Part shown: piece after piece, positions 43,544 to 52,321 of the stretch
Position numbering within the stretch: position 1 is the first letter of the stretch
Layout of the letters: every line of letters begins with the position of its first letter
Assembly: GCF_023078475.1 (NCBI RefSeq)
Contig: NZ_CP095741.1
Location: 2,666,001 to 2,730,000 of the forward strand
Direction: 5' to 3'
Source: Luteibacter aegosomaticola
Lineage (GTDB): Bacteria; Pseudomonadota; Gammaproteobacteria; Xanthomonadales; Rhodanobacteraceae
DNA length: 64,000 nt
Position numbers and translations under genes: made by a program
The notes under the pieces: model-generated
What the model was told of the DNA's origin: nothing
The model's database searches: none
What the model saw: the letters and a program-made list of their open reading frames with translations, nothing else

Positions 43544-43673
43544 CCGATTCAACGCGGCTTTTTGTTATTGGCCCAGGCTATCGCGCCCATAGCAATTAAC
43601 AATTGGATAACAAGAATGATGCGGTGCATCATGGCTAGGACACCATCTGGTGTAATGCCTAGAGCCCTGCCCC

Positions 43674-44009
43674 ATGAAGACCGCCGCCCTGATCGCCCTC
43701 GGCCTTGCCCTCGTCGGCACCGCCACCTGGGCCATGTCCGATACTCACGCCGCCGCCCTTAGCGCCACCGCCCCTGCCGCGCAGGTCGTTGCAGCCGATA
43801 GCGCCAAGGGCATCCTGCCGTACGGCGCAATGAACCACGTGGCGGCACCCGCGACTGCGGCCATCCTGCCCTATGGCGCGATGAATGCCGCCGCCACGAC
43901 CACCACGGAAGCGATCCCGCCTTACGGCGTGATGCACCAGGTGGCCATGGCGTCATCGGCGAGCATCCTTCCGTACGGTGGCGCGACCGGCATTCACGCC
44001 GCGCCGTGA
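43674..44009 (+). CDS. Small exported protein with four PYG-M repeats
   Basis: This 111-residue protein has a signal peptide (LIALGLALVGTATWAMS) and four spaced copies of a motif: ILPYGAMN, ILPYGAMN, IPPYGVMH and a last ILPYGG. Ala/Thr-rich linkers of about 12-18 residues separate them. I recognise no family. A repeat with invariant Pro-Tyr-Gly and mostly Met suggests metal binding, peptide processing or surface exposure, none of which is shown. It overlaps the convergent MFS gene by 16 bp. Confidence 0.65.
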   Translation: MKTAALIALGLALVGTATWAMSDTHAAALSATAPAAQVVAADSAKGILPYGAMNHVAAPATAAILPYGAMNAAATTTTEAIPPYGVMHQVAMASSASILPYGGATGIHAAP

Positions 44010-45232
44010 TCCGCCGCCGTGCGCTGTCGCGGAGCTCGCGCGATAGCTGCCGCAAGGCCCACGGCCGCACCCGCGGCCAGACCGATCCCGGCCACCCACG
44101 GCAACTGCAGCGATAGCGCGAACAGCGCCGTGCCCGTTGCGGGGCCGAGCGTATCCTTGATGTCGTTAGTGACCGACACGGCCGCCATGTAGGTCGCACG
44201 TTTCGACGACGACGCAAGGGCATTCACCGCCGCAGGAATCAACGGACCGAACAGCATGTCGGCCAGTGCGAAGCCGCTCATCGCCATCACGAGCGAAGGT
44301 ACGCCAGGCGACACGAGCAAGGCAGCGAACGACGCCACCAGCACGGCGCCGCTCGCCAGCACGAGTTTCGCCTCGGACACACGCCGGGTCAGGTGCGTCA
44401 GCGGGAACTGCAGCACGGCGACCAGCAGCGCGCCGTACGAAAACAACGCACCCACGCCGGATGCGCTCAGCGTCCCCATCGTGTGCGCATAGAGCGGCAG
44501 CGCGGCCTCGATCCAGCTTCCGCACATCTCCAGCAGGATGACCCATAGCAGCAGCCTCGCCAGGCGCCCGTCGCGCAAAGCCGGAAGCAGCGACGAAAGG
44601 CCTTCCTCGTCGTCGTCCTCTTCGCCCTCACCTATCATCGTCTCGGGCAGGCAACAGGCCACGATCACCGTGCACACCAGGATCGCGGCCGACGACGCGA
44701 GGAACACGCTGCCAAGCGAGTGAAGGACCAGGATCGCGCCAAGCGCCGGCCCCGCCGCACGCCCCAGGCTGGACAGCGTACGCGCCAGGGCCGCCTGCGA
44801 GCGCATCCGCTCGTGCGGGACCGAATCAGCGATCACCGTCATGATCGTCGGATGCAGCACGCTTTCGCTGATGCCGATCAGCAACAGCACGCAAGCCGCC
44901 TGCCACACGCCATGGGCGAAATACAGCAGCAGAAAACCAAGGCCAACGCCCAGCGTCGAACACAGCAGGACAGGCCTGCGCCCCTTGCGGTCGGCGATCC
45001 CGCCGATGAAAGGCGTCGCCAGGATCTCGCCCCCGGCGTAGCAACCAAACAGCACGCCAATCCAGCCCACGGGAATGCCGGCATCGTGCTGCGCCCACAG
45101 GGCGAAGAACGGCAGCATGGCGCCGTCGGCGATACCTACGAAGAAGAACAGGAGAACGGCGATCGATGCCGGCCGTTGCAGGAAGGAAAGGAACCGCAGG
45201 TTCCCTTTGAAGCTCTCGGTAAACATGTCCAC
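43994..45232 (-). CDS. MFS transporter (multidrug-efflux type)
   Basis: This 412-residue transporter has twelve predicted helices in two halves. It carries the loop 2-3 motif GGIADRKGRRPVLL, a helix-5 motif SLGRAAGPALGAIL and an acidic central loop (GEGEEDDDEEG). It resembles the MdtG/YajR-like drug-efflux group. The substrate is unknown. The frame has two early Met codons (M1 and M3) as possible starts. The gene ends inside the PYG-repeat gene. Confidence 0.87.
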   Translation of the reverse strand: MDMFTESFKGNLRFLSFLQRPASIAVLLFFFVGIADGAMLPFFALWAQHDAGIPVGWIGVLFGCYAGGEILATPFIGGIADRKGRRPVLLCSTLGVGLGFLLLYFAHGVWQAACVLLLIGISESVLHPTIMTVIADSVPHERMRSQAALARTLSSLGRAAGPALGAILVLHSLGSVFLASSAAILVCTVIVACCLPETMIGEGEEDDDEEGLSSLLPALRDGRLARLLLWVILLEMCGSWIEAALPLYAHTMGTLSASGVGALFSYGALLVAVLQFPLTHLTRRVSEAKLVLASGAVLVASFAALLVSPGVPSLVMAMSGFALADMLFGPLIPAAVNALASSSKRATYMAAVSVTNDIKDTLGPATGTALFALSLQLPWVAGIGLAAGAAVGLAAAIARAPRQRTAADHGAA

Positions 45233-45385
45233 GTCGCAAACTCCGCGCAGCGAACAGCCGCCCCGAATTCGGGAGGAAACGGACTGTCCAGGATGCGCGT
45301 TGGCTGACGTAAACGCTTACGGCCCCGTCGCGGCGGCAGTGAAAGGCTAGCATCGCCCGCCAAACCTCCGCAACTGCCGCAGACC

Positions 45386-45480
45386 TGTAGGAGCGCGCTT
45401 GGGCGCGACGCCGTTCGCGGAAGAGCAACAGGGCCTGTAGCGCAGGGGCGAAAGATGTCGCGCGCAAGCGCGCTCCTACA
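45386..45480. repeat. REP doublet (REPIN), copy A
   Basis: Two inverted GTAGGAGCGCGC-type arms (45386-45406, with one G for C change, and 45460-45480) flank a centre that is nearly identical to that of copy B at 45757-45850, including GAGCAACAGGGCCTGT and GGGGCGAAAGATGTC. Confidence 0.85.
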
Positions 45481-45512
45481 GGGGCTTCGTCAGCGGTGGA
45501 GGGTCAGGCCCT

Positions 45513-45743
45513 TCAAGGCCTTGTCGACTCGATCAGGATGATCCGCCCTCGCGTGCTGGTATGCGTGAAGCGGTTGCAGCGAAAGCGCTGCACGCCATCC
45601 AGCGTCACGCCGATCAGCACTTCGTCGTGGGAATGCGCATCGTAGGCATGCCCACTGAAATGTGCCTGCACACTCTCGATACCGGTCTCACCATCGCGAT
45701 AGATAGTGAGCCAGTTGCCTGCAGGGGACGCCGCCTTAGACAT
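45513..45743 (-). pseudogene. N-terminal fragment of an AraC-family regulator
   Basis: The 76 codons match the start of the AraC-type cupin (ligand-binding) domain: SGHAYDAHSHDEVLIGVTLD, then GVQRFRCNRFTHTSTRGRII. The frame then ends after four unrelated residues, with no further sensor domain and no helix-turn-helix. It lies between two near-identical REPINs beside a siderophore receptor, a usual neighbour for PchR-like regulators, so it is probably a deleted regulator gene. Confidence 0.65.
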
Positions 45744-45756
45744 ACCCGAAGACTAC

Positions 45757-45850
45757 TGCAGGAGCGCGCTTGCGCGCGACACCGTTCGCGAGGAGCAACA
45801 GGGCCTGTTGCGTTGGGGCGAAAGATGTCGCGCGCAAGCGCGCTCCTACA
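45757..45850. repeat. REP doublet (REPIN), copy B
   Basis: Arms lie at 45757-45777 and 45830-45850. Its internal sequence differs from copy A at only a few positions. It is located just upstream of the AraC fragment and 7 bp beyond the siderophore receptor stop, where it may also work as a transcription barrier. Confidence 0.85.
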
Positions 45851-45857
45851 AGGGCGC

Positions 45858-48044
45858 TTAGAAGAACTTGTAGTTGAAGGAGAGCGTCCAGGTGGAACCG
45901 GGGGCGTAGTACAGGTCGCTCGAGTCATCCAGGACGAAGTACTTCCGGTTCAGCAGGTTGTCGCCGTTGAACTGGACCGAGGCATGGTCGTTGAACGCGT
46001 AGCGGGCCATGGCACTGACCAGCGTCTGCGACGACTGGTACAGGCGGACGACGCCGTAACCATCATCGATATCCGCCTTCGACGGGCCCTGCCAGTTGAC
46101 GCCACCGCCCACGGTCAGGCCGCTCCACTCACCCGGTAGCGTATACGTGGTGAACACACGCACCAACGTGCGCGGCAGCGACGGACGCAGTGCGCCGCCA
46201 TCCGGCGATTTCACGTTGAAGTGCGACCAGCCGAACGTAGCATTCCAGTTGCTCGACAGCGCGCCCTGCGCTTCGAACTCATAACCGCGCGACGTCGTGC
46301 CATCCACCGAGCGATAGGCCTGGGTGATGCCATCCGGAAGGTACACACCCGGCAACGCATCCGCGACATGGTCCTGCTTGGTTTCGAAGAACACCAGCGA
46401 GGTGTTCAGCGCACCATCGAAGTGACGGCCCTTGATACCGACCTCGCGGCTCGTGCCCAGCACCGGCTCGAGGTAGCTACCATCTTCCTTGCGGTTGTTC
46501 TGCGGATCGAAGATCTGCGTGTAGCTCGCGAAGGCCGAATAGTTCGGGGTGATGTCGTAGATGAGTCCCGCGTACGGGATCGTCTTGCTGGCGGTCTCGT
46601 GGTAGATGCCCGCCGTGCTGTCGTTGGTGTCGTTCTTCCAGCGCGAATAGCGCGCACCCACGATGAGCTTCAGCGGATCGGCCAGCTGCAGACGCGCGGC
46701 GGCGTACGCACCGCTCTGCTCCGTCCGCGCGATCGACACGCGATCTGCCGTCGAGGAGAAATCGGGATACGGGTAATCGCCGTTCCACTGCAGGAAGTTG
46801 CCGATGTCCGGCAGGAAGTCACCGTGCGGATACTCGAAGTAGTCCGTGCGGTAGTGCGAATCGGTGAGGCCCACGACGAGTTCGTGTTCACGCCCCCAGG
46901 CCTGGAACGGGCCCGAAGCGAAGACGTCAAGATTGTTCTGGCTACCGCGCTGGAAGCTCTTGTATGCGTACGGGATAAGGCCCTCACCGGTCGTGCGGTC
47001 CGGGGCGCCGTACACATAGAACAAGGCGGAATCCGCATCGGTCTTGCGGTGGCTCGCCATGGCATGCAACTGCCAGCCATTGTCGAAGCTGTGCTTCAGG
47101 TCGGCGAAGGCGGTCTGCGTGGTGTTGTTCCAGTGCGTCCAGTCCGCGGCAGAGGAGAACCCCCGCGGCCACTTGATGAACGCGCCATCCTGGTCGAGTA
47201 CCGGGTACGAACCCCAGGTCACACCGGTCGGACGCGTCTTCTGCCAGTCGTAACCGAGGCTCAGGGTCGTGTTGTCGTCGAGGTCGGCGTCGATCACGCC
47301 ATAGGCCACGTTCTTTTGATTGTGGTAGCGGTCGATGTAGGAATCGCCGTCCTCGTGCGCGGCGACAAAACGGCCACGGATGCTGCCCGACGCGTTCAAC
47401 GGCGTCGATGCATCCACGGTTTCGCGCTGGGTATGCCAGGAGCCGTAGCTCACCGATACGTCCGCCTCGGGCGTGCGGCTATCCGCATGCTTGCGCACGA
47501 AGTTGATGTTGGCCGACGGGCTGCCGGCACCGCTGAGCAGACCGGTGGCGCCACGGATCACTTCAATGCGCTCGTAGATGGACGGATCGAGCGAGGAGTC
47601 CGCCGAGCTGATGTTGAGGCTGGAAGCGATGGGCACGCCGTCGTACGACATGTTCTCGATCTGGAAGCCACGCGACCAGAACACAACGCGCTCGGAATCG
47701 TAGGCCGTCGACCAGATGCCGGTGGTGTTATCCAGCACGGCACGCAGGTCCGTGAGGTTCTGGTCCTTGATGCGCTGCTCGGTGATCACACTGACCGACT
47801 GCGGCGTGTCCTGCAGCGTCAGCGGCAGGCGCGTCGTGGACGCGGACTGGTCGGTCGTATACGCAGACACCGCCTGCCCCTGGACATTCACCGCATCGAG
47901 GGTGGTGGCCTTCTTGGCCTTGGTGTCGTTATCGGCATCATCAGCGCTCGGGCCCGGCTGGGCATGGGCCATGGCCGGCAAGGCGGCGGCAAGCGCGAGG
48001 CAAAGAAGCGAGAGGCGCGGACGCCCGTGCATACGGTGAGTCAT
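45858..48044 (-). CDS. TonB-dependent siderophore receptor
   Basis: This 728-residue outer-membrane receptor has a signal peptide (LCLALAAALPAMAHAQ). A plug domain contains LTLQDTPQSVSVITEQRI, WSRGFQIENMSYDGVPI and RIEVIRGATGLLSGAGSPSA. A 22-strand-type barrel ends in WTLSFNYKFF with terminal Phe. The plug text is that of the FpvA/FhuE ferric-siderophore group. There is no STN domain, so it does not signal. No biosynthesis genes are near, suggesting uptake of foreign siderophores. Confidence 0.93.
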   Translation of the reverse strand: MTHRMHGRPRLSLLCLALAAALPAMAHAQPGPSADDADNDTKAKKATTLDAVNVQGQAVSAYTTDQSASTTRLPLTLQDTPQSVSVITEQRIKDQNLTDLRAVLDNTTGIWSTAYDSERVVFWSRGFQIENMSYDGVPIASSLNISSADSSLDPSIYERIEVIRGATGLLSGAGSPSANINFVRKHADSRTPEADVSVSYGSWHTQRETVDASTPLNASGSIRGRFVAAHEDGDSYIDRYHNQKNVAYGVIDADLDDNTTLSLGYDWQKTRPTGVTWGSYPVLDQDGAFIKWPRGFSSAADWTHWNNTTQTAFADLKHSFDNGWQLHAMASHRKTDADSALFYVYGAPDRTTGEGLIPYAYKSFQRGSQNNLDVFASGPFQAWGREHELVVGLTDSHYRTDYFEYPHGDFLPDIGNFLQWNGDYPYPDFSSTADRVSIARTEQSGAYAAARLQLADPLKLIVGARYSRWKNDTNDSTAGIYHETASKTIPYAGLIYDITPNYSAFASYTQIFDPQNNRKEDGSYLEPVLGTSREVGIKGRHFDGALNTSLVFFETKQDHVADALPGVYLPDGITQAYRSVDGTTSRGYEFEAQGALSSNWNATFGWSHFNVKSPDGGALRPSLPRTLVRVFTTYTLPGEWSGLTVGGGVNWQGPSKADIDDGYGVVRLYQSSQTLVSAMARYAFNDHASVQFNGDNLLNRKYFVLDDSSDLYYAPGSTWTLSFNYKFF

Positions 48045-48282
48045 GCTGGAAAAACCCCAGGTAGTTGAAGCCCTGGGCGCCCCGGCGGGGAGCCCGTGTC
48101 TGTGTCACGACTTGGGCTTGCCTGGAGGCTGGCTCATCGCTTTGTAAGCCAATCTTAACAGGTTGAGAACTTTCTTGTGCAGTGCCGCGCGCGTGGTCGG
48201 CGACGCCCAACCTGCGCAAAATCAATATCTTCCGCCGAACCAACGATTAGCCGACGACCACCATAGCAACTGCAGACCTGTA

Positions 48283-48309
48283 GGGGCGCGCCAGTTTCGG
48301 GCGCGCCCC
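48283..48309. terminator. GC-rich hairpin, degenerate REP-like
   Basis: GGGGCGCGCC-AGTTTCG-GGCGCGCCCC forms a 10-bp stem 13 bp from the stop of the small minus-strand gene that follows. It starts with TGTAGG like the REP family but the arm differs. It may terminate that gene. Confidence 0.55.
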
Positions 48310-48322
48310 CGGGGCGCCGGGC

Positions 48323-48673
48323 TTAATGCTTCTGCTTGTAGATATGCTTGCTGTCGCGATTTTCCGCGTGGTTGAGGTGGTTCTGCTCCGCCTTGGTCAG
48401 GTGGCCGTTGTGCTTGGCCTCGTCGACGCTTTCGCGGCGGGCGATGTTCGCGTCATGCGTTTCATCGCGGGCGGCCTGCTTCTGGGTCATCGTGCCATTG
48501 GCCACGCCATTGCTGATGCGGTTCTGCTGGTTATCGAGACGGTTATTCACTTCGTTGACGCGCGGATGACCCGGCACATCCGTTTGCGGCGCCGCCTGCG
48601 CCATGGCCTGCCCGGAAACCGCGGCCCCTCCGATCACCAGGCCAAGCAGGACCATCTTCGACTTTGCATTCAT
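48323..48673 (-). CDS. Small exported helical protein of unknown function
   Basis: This 116-residue protein has a signal peptide (VLLGLVIGGAAVSGQAMAQ) and a polar helical body rich in Asn, His, Lys and Glu. Two similar segments, NGTMTQKQAARDETHDANI and NGHLTKAEQNHLNHAENRD, look like an internal repeat. It ends KHIYKQKH. An AGAGGAAAG ribosome-binding site precedes the ATG. I do not recognise a family with a known role; similar short periplasmic proteins occur in related bacteria. Confidence 0.7.
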   Translation of the reverse strand: MNAKSKMVLLGLVIGGAAVSGQAMAQAAPQTDVPGHPRVNEVNNRLDNQQNRISNGVANGTMTQKQAARDETHDANIARRESVDEAKHNGHLTKAEQNHLNHAENRDSKHIYKQKH

Positions 48674-49036
48674 GGGGTTCTTTCCTCTGGGAAGTGAGCA
48701 TGCGTCGAACCCGGCCCTCCCGCAGGCCGCGATTCACGCAGCCCGGATAACGACCCGAGCCCACGCCGTGTTGACGGCCCATTTTTCGCCGATGGCCATT
48801 CATTCAGCCAGGGCGCCTCGGGCGACAAATGCGTTGACATAGTTCTCACACTTGGGCCCGCGAGCTCTGCAACACTCGGCGAATTCGCACGATCTAAATG
48901 GGGAATTTAGACGTCTAAATTTAGCGTGCGCACACTGTGCCAGGCCGGATCATCGCCCACGGTCCAGCCGGGGAGTGGCGGGGAAGAGACGGTGTCTCCA
49001 CCCCCATCGTGGGTATCCCAGAGGAGCGCTTCAATC
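48674..49036. other. Non-coding region upstream of the mannanase gene
   Basis: This 363-bp divergent promoter region separates the small exported protein from the GH76 gene. It holds an 18-bp palindrome (described separately), a nearby CTAAAT at 48894 and a TTGACA at 48834 without a clear -10 box. No gene was found. AGGAG at 49022 is the mannanase ribosome-binding site. Confidence 0.5.
48904..48921. promoter_or_regulatory. Perfect 18-bp palindromic operator candidate
   Basis: AATTTAGAC directly followed by GTCTAAATT is a perfect palindrome in an otherwise GC-rich genome, 115 bp before the GH76 start. CTAAAT at 48894 repeats part of it. Size and symmetry suit a dimeric repressor or activator. 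No LacI- or GntR-type gene lies adjacent. Confidence 0.55.
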
Positions 49037-50950
49037 ATGAAGCTTTGTGCATTACGCATGCGCATCAAAACACTGCTGGCCGTCGCCAGCCTGACGGCCC
49101 TCGCGGCCACCTTCCCTTCCGCCGCGACGCAACAAAACCACCCTTCCCCACAGTACGCCGATGGCCCGACGGCCATGGCGCGTGCCCGGGTCGCCGCGGA
49201 CGTACTGATGAGTTCGTACGACCCCACCAAGGCCTGGTTCCCGGCCAGTTGGTGGAACTCCGCCGTGGCCCTGCAGACCATCGGCGACTACATGCAGCGG
49301 ACGGGCGATCGCCGCTACGTGGGGCAGCTCGACAACACCTTTGAGAAAGACAAGGGCGTCTTCCCTGCCGGCGTGCTGTCCGGCGACCCCCTGCTGGGTA
49401 ACTTCACCAGCCGGGCCATCGACGACTCCGAATGGTGGGGCCTCACCTGGGTGCAGGCCTACGACCTGACCGGCAACCCCAAGTACCTCGACATGGCGGT
49501 GACCATCGCCAACTACGTCAACGGCTACTGGGACACCAGTACCTGCGGCGGCGGCGTATGGTGGGATGGCGAGCGCACCTATAAGAACGCCGTGACCAAC
49601 GGCCTGTGGATTCGCCTGACCGCTGAACTGCACAACCGCATCCATGGCGACACGCTGTGGCTCGGCCGCTCCAAGACCGCGTGGACATGGTTCCAGAACA
49701 GCGGCATGGTGAACGCCAACGGCCTGGTGAACGACGGCCTGACCAACGCGTGCACCAATAATGGCCAGAACGTGTGGAGCTAAAACCAGGGCCTCGCCAT
49801 CGGCGGCGGCCTGGAACTGTTCCGCGCCACGCGAGATCCGCAGATCCTCGCCACCGTGAAGCGCCTGGCAGACGCGGCGATCGGGCCGAACGCCCTGGTG
49901 ACCAACGGCGTCCTCTCCGAAACCTGCGACAGCACGGACCAGAGTTGCGACGACAACGCCAAGCAGTTCAAGGGCGTGTTCATGCGCTACTGGACCGACC
50001 TGGTCGATACCACGCACGACGCGAAATACGCCGCCTTCCTGGAAGATCAGGCCGAAGGCATCTGGGCCAACGACCGCGATGCGGCTGGAAGGCTTGGTAC
50101 GCGTTGGTCGGGCGCCACCAGCGACGACCATCCGAACGTGTTCGACTGGCGCACCCAGGCCAGCGCACTTAGCGCCCTCATCGGCGACGTTCCGAAGTTC
50201 ACCCCGCTGGCTTCGCTCGGCGCCAGCCTGTCGCCGGCGCAGCCGGTGGTGATGCCTGCCGCCACCGGCACCACGACCATCCCGGTCACGGTCAGCGCCT
50301 CGGCAACGGGCTTCTTCCCGCTACTCGCCCTCACCGCCGTGGATGTGCCTGCTGGGTGGACGGCAACGCCACGAACCAGCCTGCTGCCCCTGCAGCCGCG
50401 CGGCAACGCCAACCCCGTGAGCAAGACGCTTCCGTTGAAGGTCACCGTACCGGCGACGGCCGCGGACGGCCATCACATGGTGACCGTGAACCTGACCGCT
50501 GCGGGGCTTCGCTTCACGACGCAGGCAGACGTGCTGATCGCCCACGCGATCAACTTCGATACCGGCACCGTCGATGAGAATCCGTGGCTGTTCGACCCTG
50601 CCAACTCGCAGAGCAATGGCGTGCAGAATCGCTTCGCCGATGGCAATGCGCACTTCACGTACCGCTTCCCGTTCCCGGCGGATACCAAGGCCGCGACGGT
50701 TACGCTCACCATCGACGCCGAGTTCCTGGTGCAGGTGAGCTCCGACAACCAGACCTGGACCACGGTGCTACAGGAAACCAACCCTGTGACGGATGGCTCG
50801 AACAAGGCCGATCGGACGATCGACCTAACGCCGTTCCTGAGCACGGCAGCGGATGGTTCGAAGCCGGTCTACCTGAAAGTATCCGACTCCTTCCCCAATG
50901 ATGGTTGGGGCGGACGCGTCTACCACGTGACGGCGACCATCACGGAGTAA
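49037..50950 (+). pseudogene. GH76 alpha-1,6-mannanase-type hydrolase interrupted by one in-frame stop
   Basis: The frame codes for an exported glycoside hydrolase. It has a signal peptide, then a GH76 domain with the probable catalytic pair D129-D130 (IDDSEWWGLTW) and CGGGVWWDGERTYKNAVTN. At codon 249 a TAA (49781-49783) interrupts NVWS-stop-NQGLAIGGGLELF, where the family normally reads W-x-Tyr-Asn-Gln-Gly. One base change from TAC or TAT explains it. The same frame continues intact to 50950 through a NEW3-like domain (about residues 395-490) and a C-terminal beta domain. It is either a recent pseudogene or a sequencing error. Confidence 0.85.
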
Positions 50951-50957
50951 ACCTGCC

Positions 50958-51003
50958 GATGTCTTCGCCCTCGCTCACCGGGGGGGGGGGGGGCGAAGAC
51001 ATC
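50958..51003. terminator. Hairpin with a G14 homopolymer after the mannanase gene
   Basis: A 13-bp perfect stem (GATGTCTTCGCCC / GGGCGAAGACATC) starts 7 bp after the mannanase stop. The loop contains part of a run of fourteen G residues (50980-50993). It probably terminates transcription. The length of the G run may be unstable in vivo or unreliable in the assembly. Confidence 0.6.
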
Positions 51004-51403
51004 ACCGGCACTCGTAACGGCACATTTTCCCCCTGTGCGTCCGGCCTATCCCGTCGCACATCCCACGCCCTGGGCATTTGGCCGTCCATCAATAATTTGA
51101 TGGACGCCGTGAGCTTATGCGACACGCTGAATCCGCGGAACCCGCGCCAAATCATCAAGGTGGAAATGATTGTTAGCGGCATTCCGATGCATGCACGCGC
51201 GAGTCTCCACGAATTCATTTCGCAGCATCGGCATAGATCGAAAGAACTTACGGTAATGACGCCAGGCACGGCCTGCACCAACGATTTAAGCCATTCGCCC
51301 TAAGCCATACGGCAGACCGTTTCCCGGCAAAACCCGAGCGTATAACCGTCCTCGGCAGGTAGTGCATACGCACACGTTGCGTAGCCCCGAACGGTGACCG
51401 CCC
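51004..51403. other. 400-bp non-coding region
   Basis: No convincing gene is seen. The stretch contains one hairpin, CGTCCATCAA-TAAT-TTGATGGACG (51083-51106), and is slightly AT-richer than coding DNA. The promoter of the downstream JmjC-like gene is expected here but could not be located. Confidence 0.45.
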
Positions 51404-52321
51404 ATGACATCCGCCAATGCTCCACTGATCTCGCTCGCGTGGGATGAGTTCGACCCCATGCGTGTCACGCCACTCACGCATACCTTCACGGACCATCCGC
51501 TCCTGCAACGCGACGCGCTGGTCGAACTGGGCCGACGATGCCGCGGAACCAACCGCTGGTACAGCTTTGCCAGCGGCGTGCAGCCGGGCACGGATTTCGA
51601 TACCGCCGCGGCCATGTATCCCTCGGGCCAGTCGGCCGTGGCATCACTCGGCGCCATTGAAGACGCGAAATCGTGGGTACTGCTCCGCCACATCCAGGCC
51701 GACCCCATGTACCGCACACTGGTCGATCAGGCGTTCGAACCGATCATCGACCGGATCGAGCGCGTGGATCCCGGCGTGTACTACCGGGCGGGATGGATCT
51801 TTTCTGCGTCGCCCAACACGTGTACACCGTTTCATATCGACCGCAGCCACGTCCTGCTACTGCAGGTCCACGGCACGAAAACCGTCTACGTGTGGGATCC
51901 CACGGACCGCGCCACGCTGGACGACCTGGTCCGCGATGATTTCCACGCACGCCACGACCTGAGCCGGGCGCACTGGCAGGAGGCCTTCCGCGAGCGCGCT
52001 CATGTGTTCCACCTCAAACCGGGCACGGGCGTCTACATGCCGCTGACCAGCCCACACATGGTGGAGACGAGCCAGGAAGCTTCCAGGACGGTCAGCTTCA
52101 CGTACAACACGACGGCCACCCGCCGGATGGGCCGCATCCATGTGCTGCGCGATGCGTTACGGCGCATGGGCTTGAAATCGCCACCCGTCGGCTCGCACAC
52201 CGCGTTCGACACCGCGGCATGGATGGCGTCGTCCGCACTGATCGCATGCGGCGGCCCCGGCGGGCACCCGCCGGCCTGTCCCTCGCTGAAACACGCCCAT
52301 GCGTACGCAGTCGACGATTAG
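51404..52321 (+). CDS. JmjC/cupin-like 2-oxoglutarate oxygenase-type protein
   Basis: This 305-residue cytoplasmic protein contains a double-stranded beta-helix core with a probable metal triad: His and Asp in TPFHIDRSH, and a distal His in MPLTSPHMVE. YYRAGWIFSASPNTCTPFHI and HGTKTVYVWDP are typical of bacterial cupin_8/JmjC-like proteins. Such proteins hydroxylate protein side chains or act as regulators near carbohydrate genes. The substrate is unknown. It overlaps the convergent histidine kinase by 4 bp. Confidence 0.72.
   Translation: MTSANAPLISLAWDEFDPMRVTPLTHTFTDHPLLQRDALVELGRRCRGTNRWYSFASGVQPGTDFDTAAAMYPSGQSAVASLGAIEDAKSWVLLRHIQADPMYRTLVDQAFEPIIDRIERVDPGVYYRAGWIFSASPNTCTPFHIDRSHVLLLQVHGTKTVYVWDPTDRATLDDLVRDDFHARHDLSRAHWQEAFRERAHVFHLKPGTGVYMPLTSPHMVETSQEASRTVSFTYNTTATRRMGRIHVLRDALRRMGLKSPPVGSHTAFDTAAWMASSALIACGGPGGHPPACPSLKHAHAYAVDD

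Noticed and set aside
46221..48068. Open frame of about 615 codons antisense to the siderophore receptor
   Set aside because: Composition typical of antisense frames in GC-rich genes, no family features.
48045..48180. Fur box upstream of the siderophore receptor
   Set aside because: I looked for GATAAT-type repeats on both strands and found no convincing match.
48834..48860. TTGACA as a promoter for the mannanase gene
   Set aside because: The expected -10 position is GC-rich; evidence insufficient.
50905..51303. Frame running through the G14 tract
   Set aside because: It begins inside the mannanase 3' end in another frame, contains poly-Gly from the homopolymer and lacks any protein-like features.
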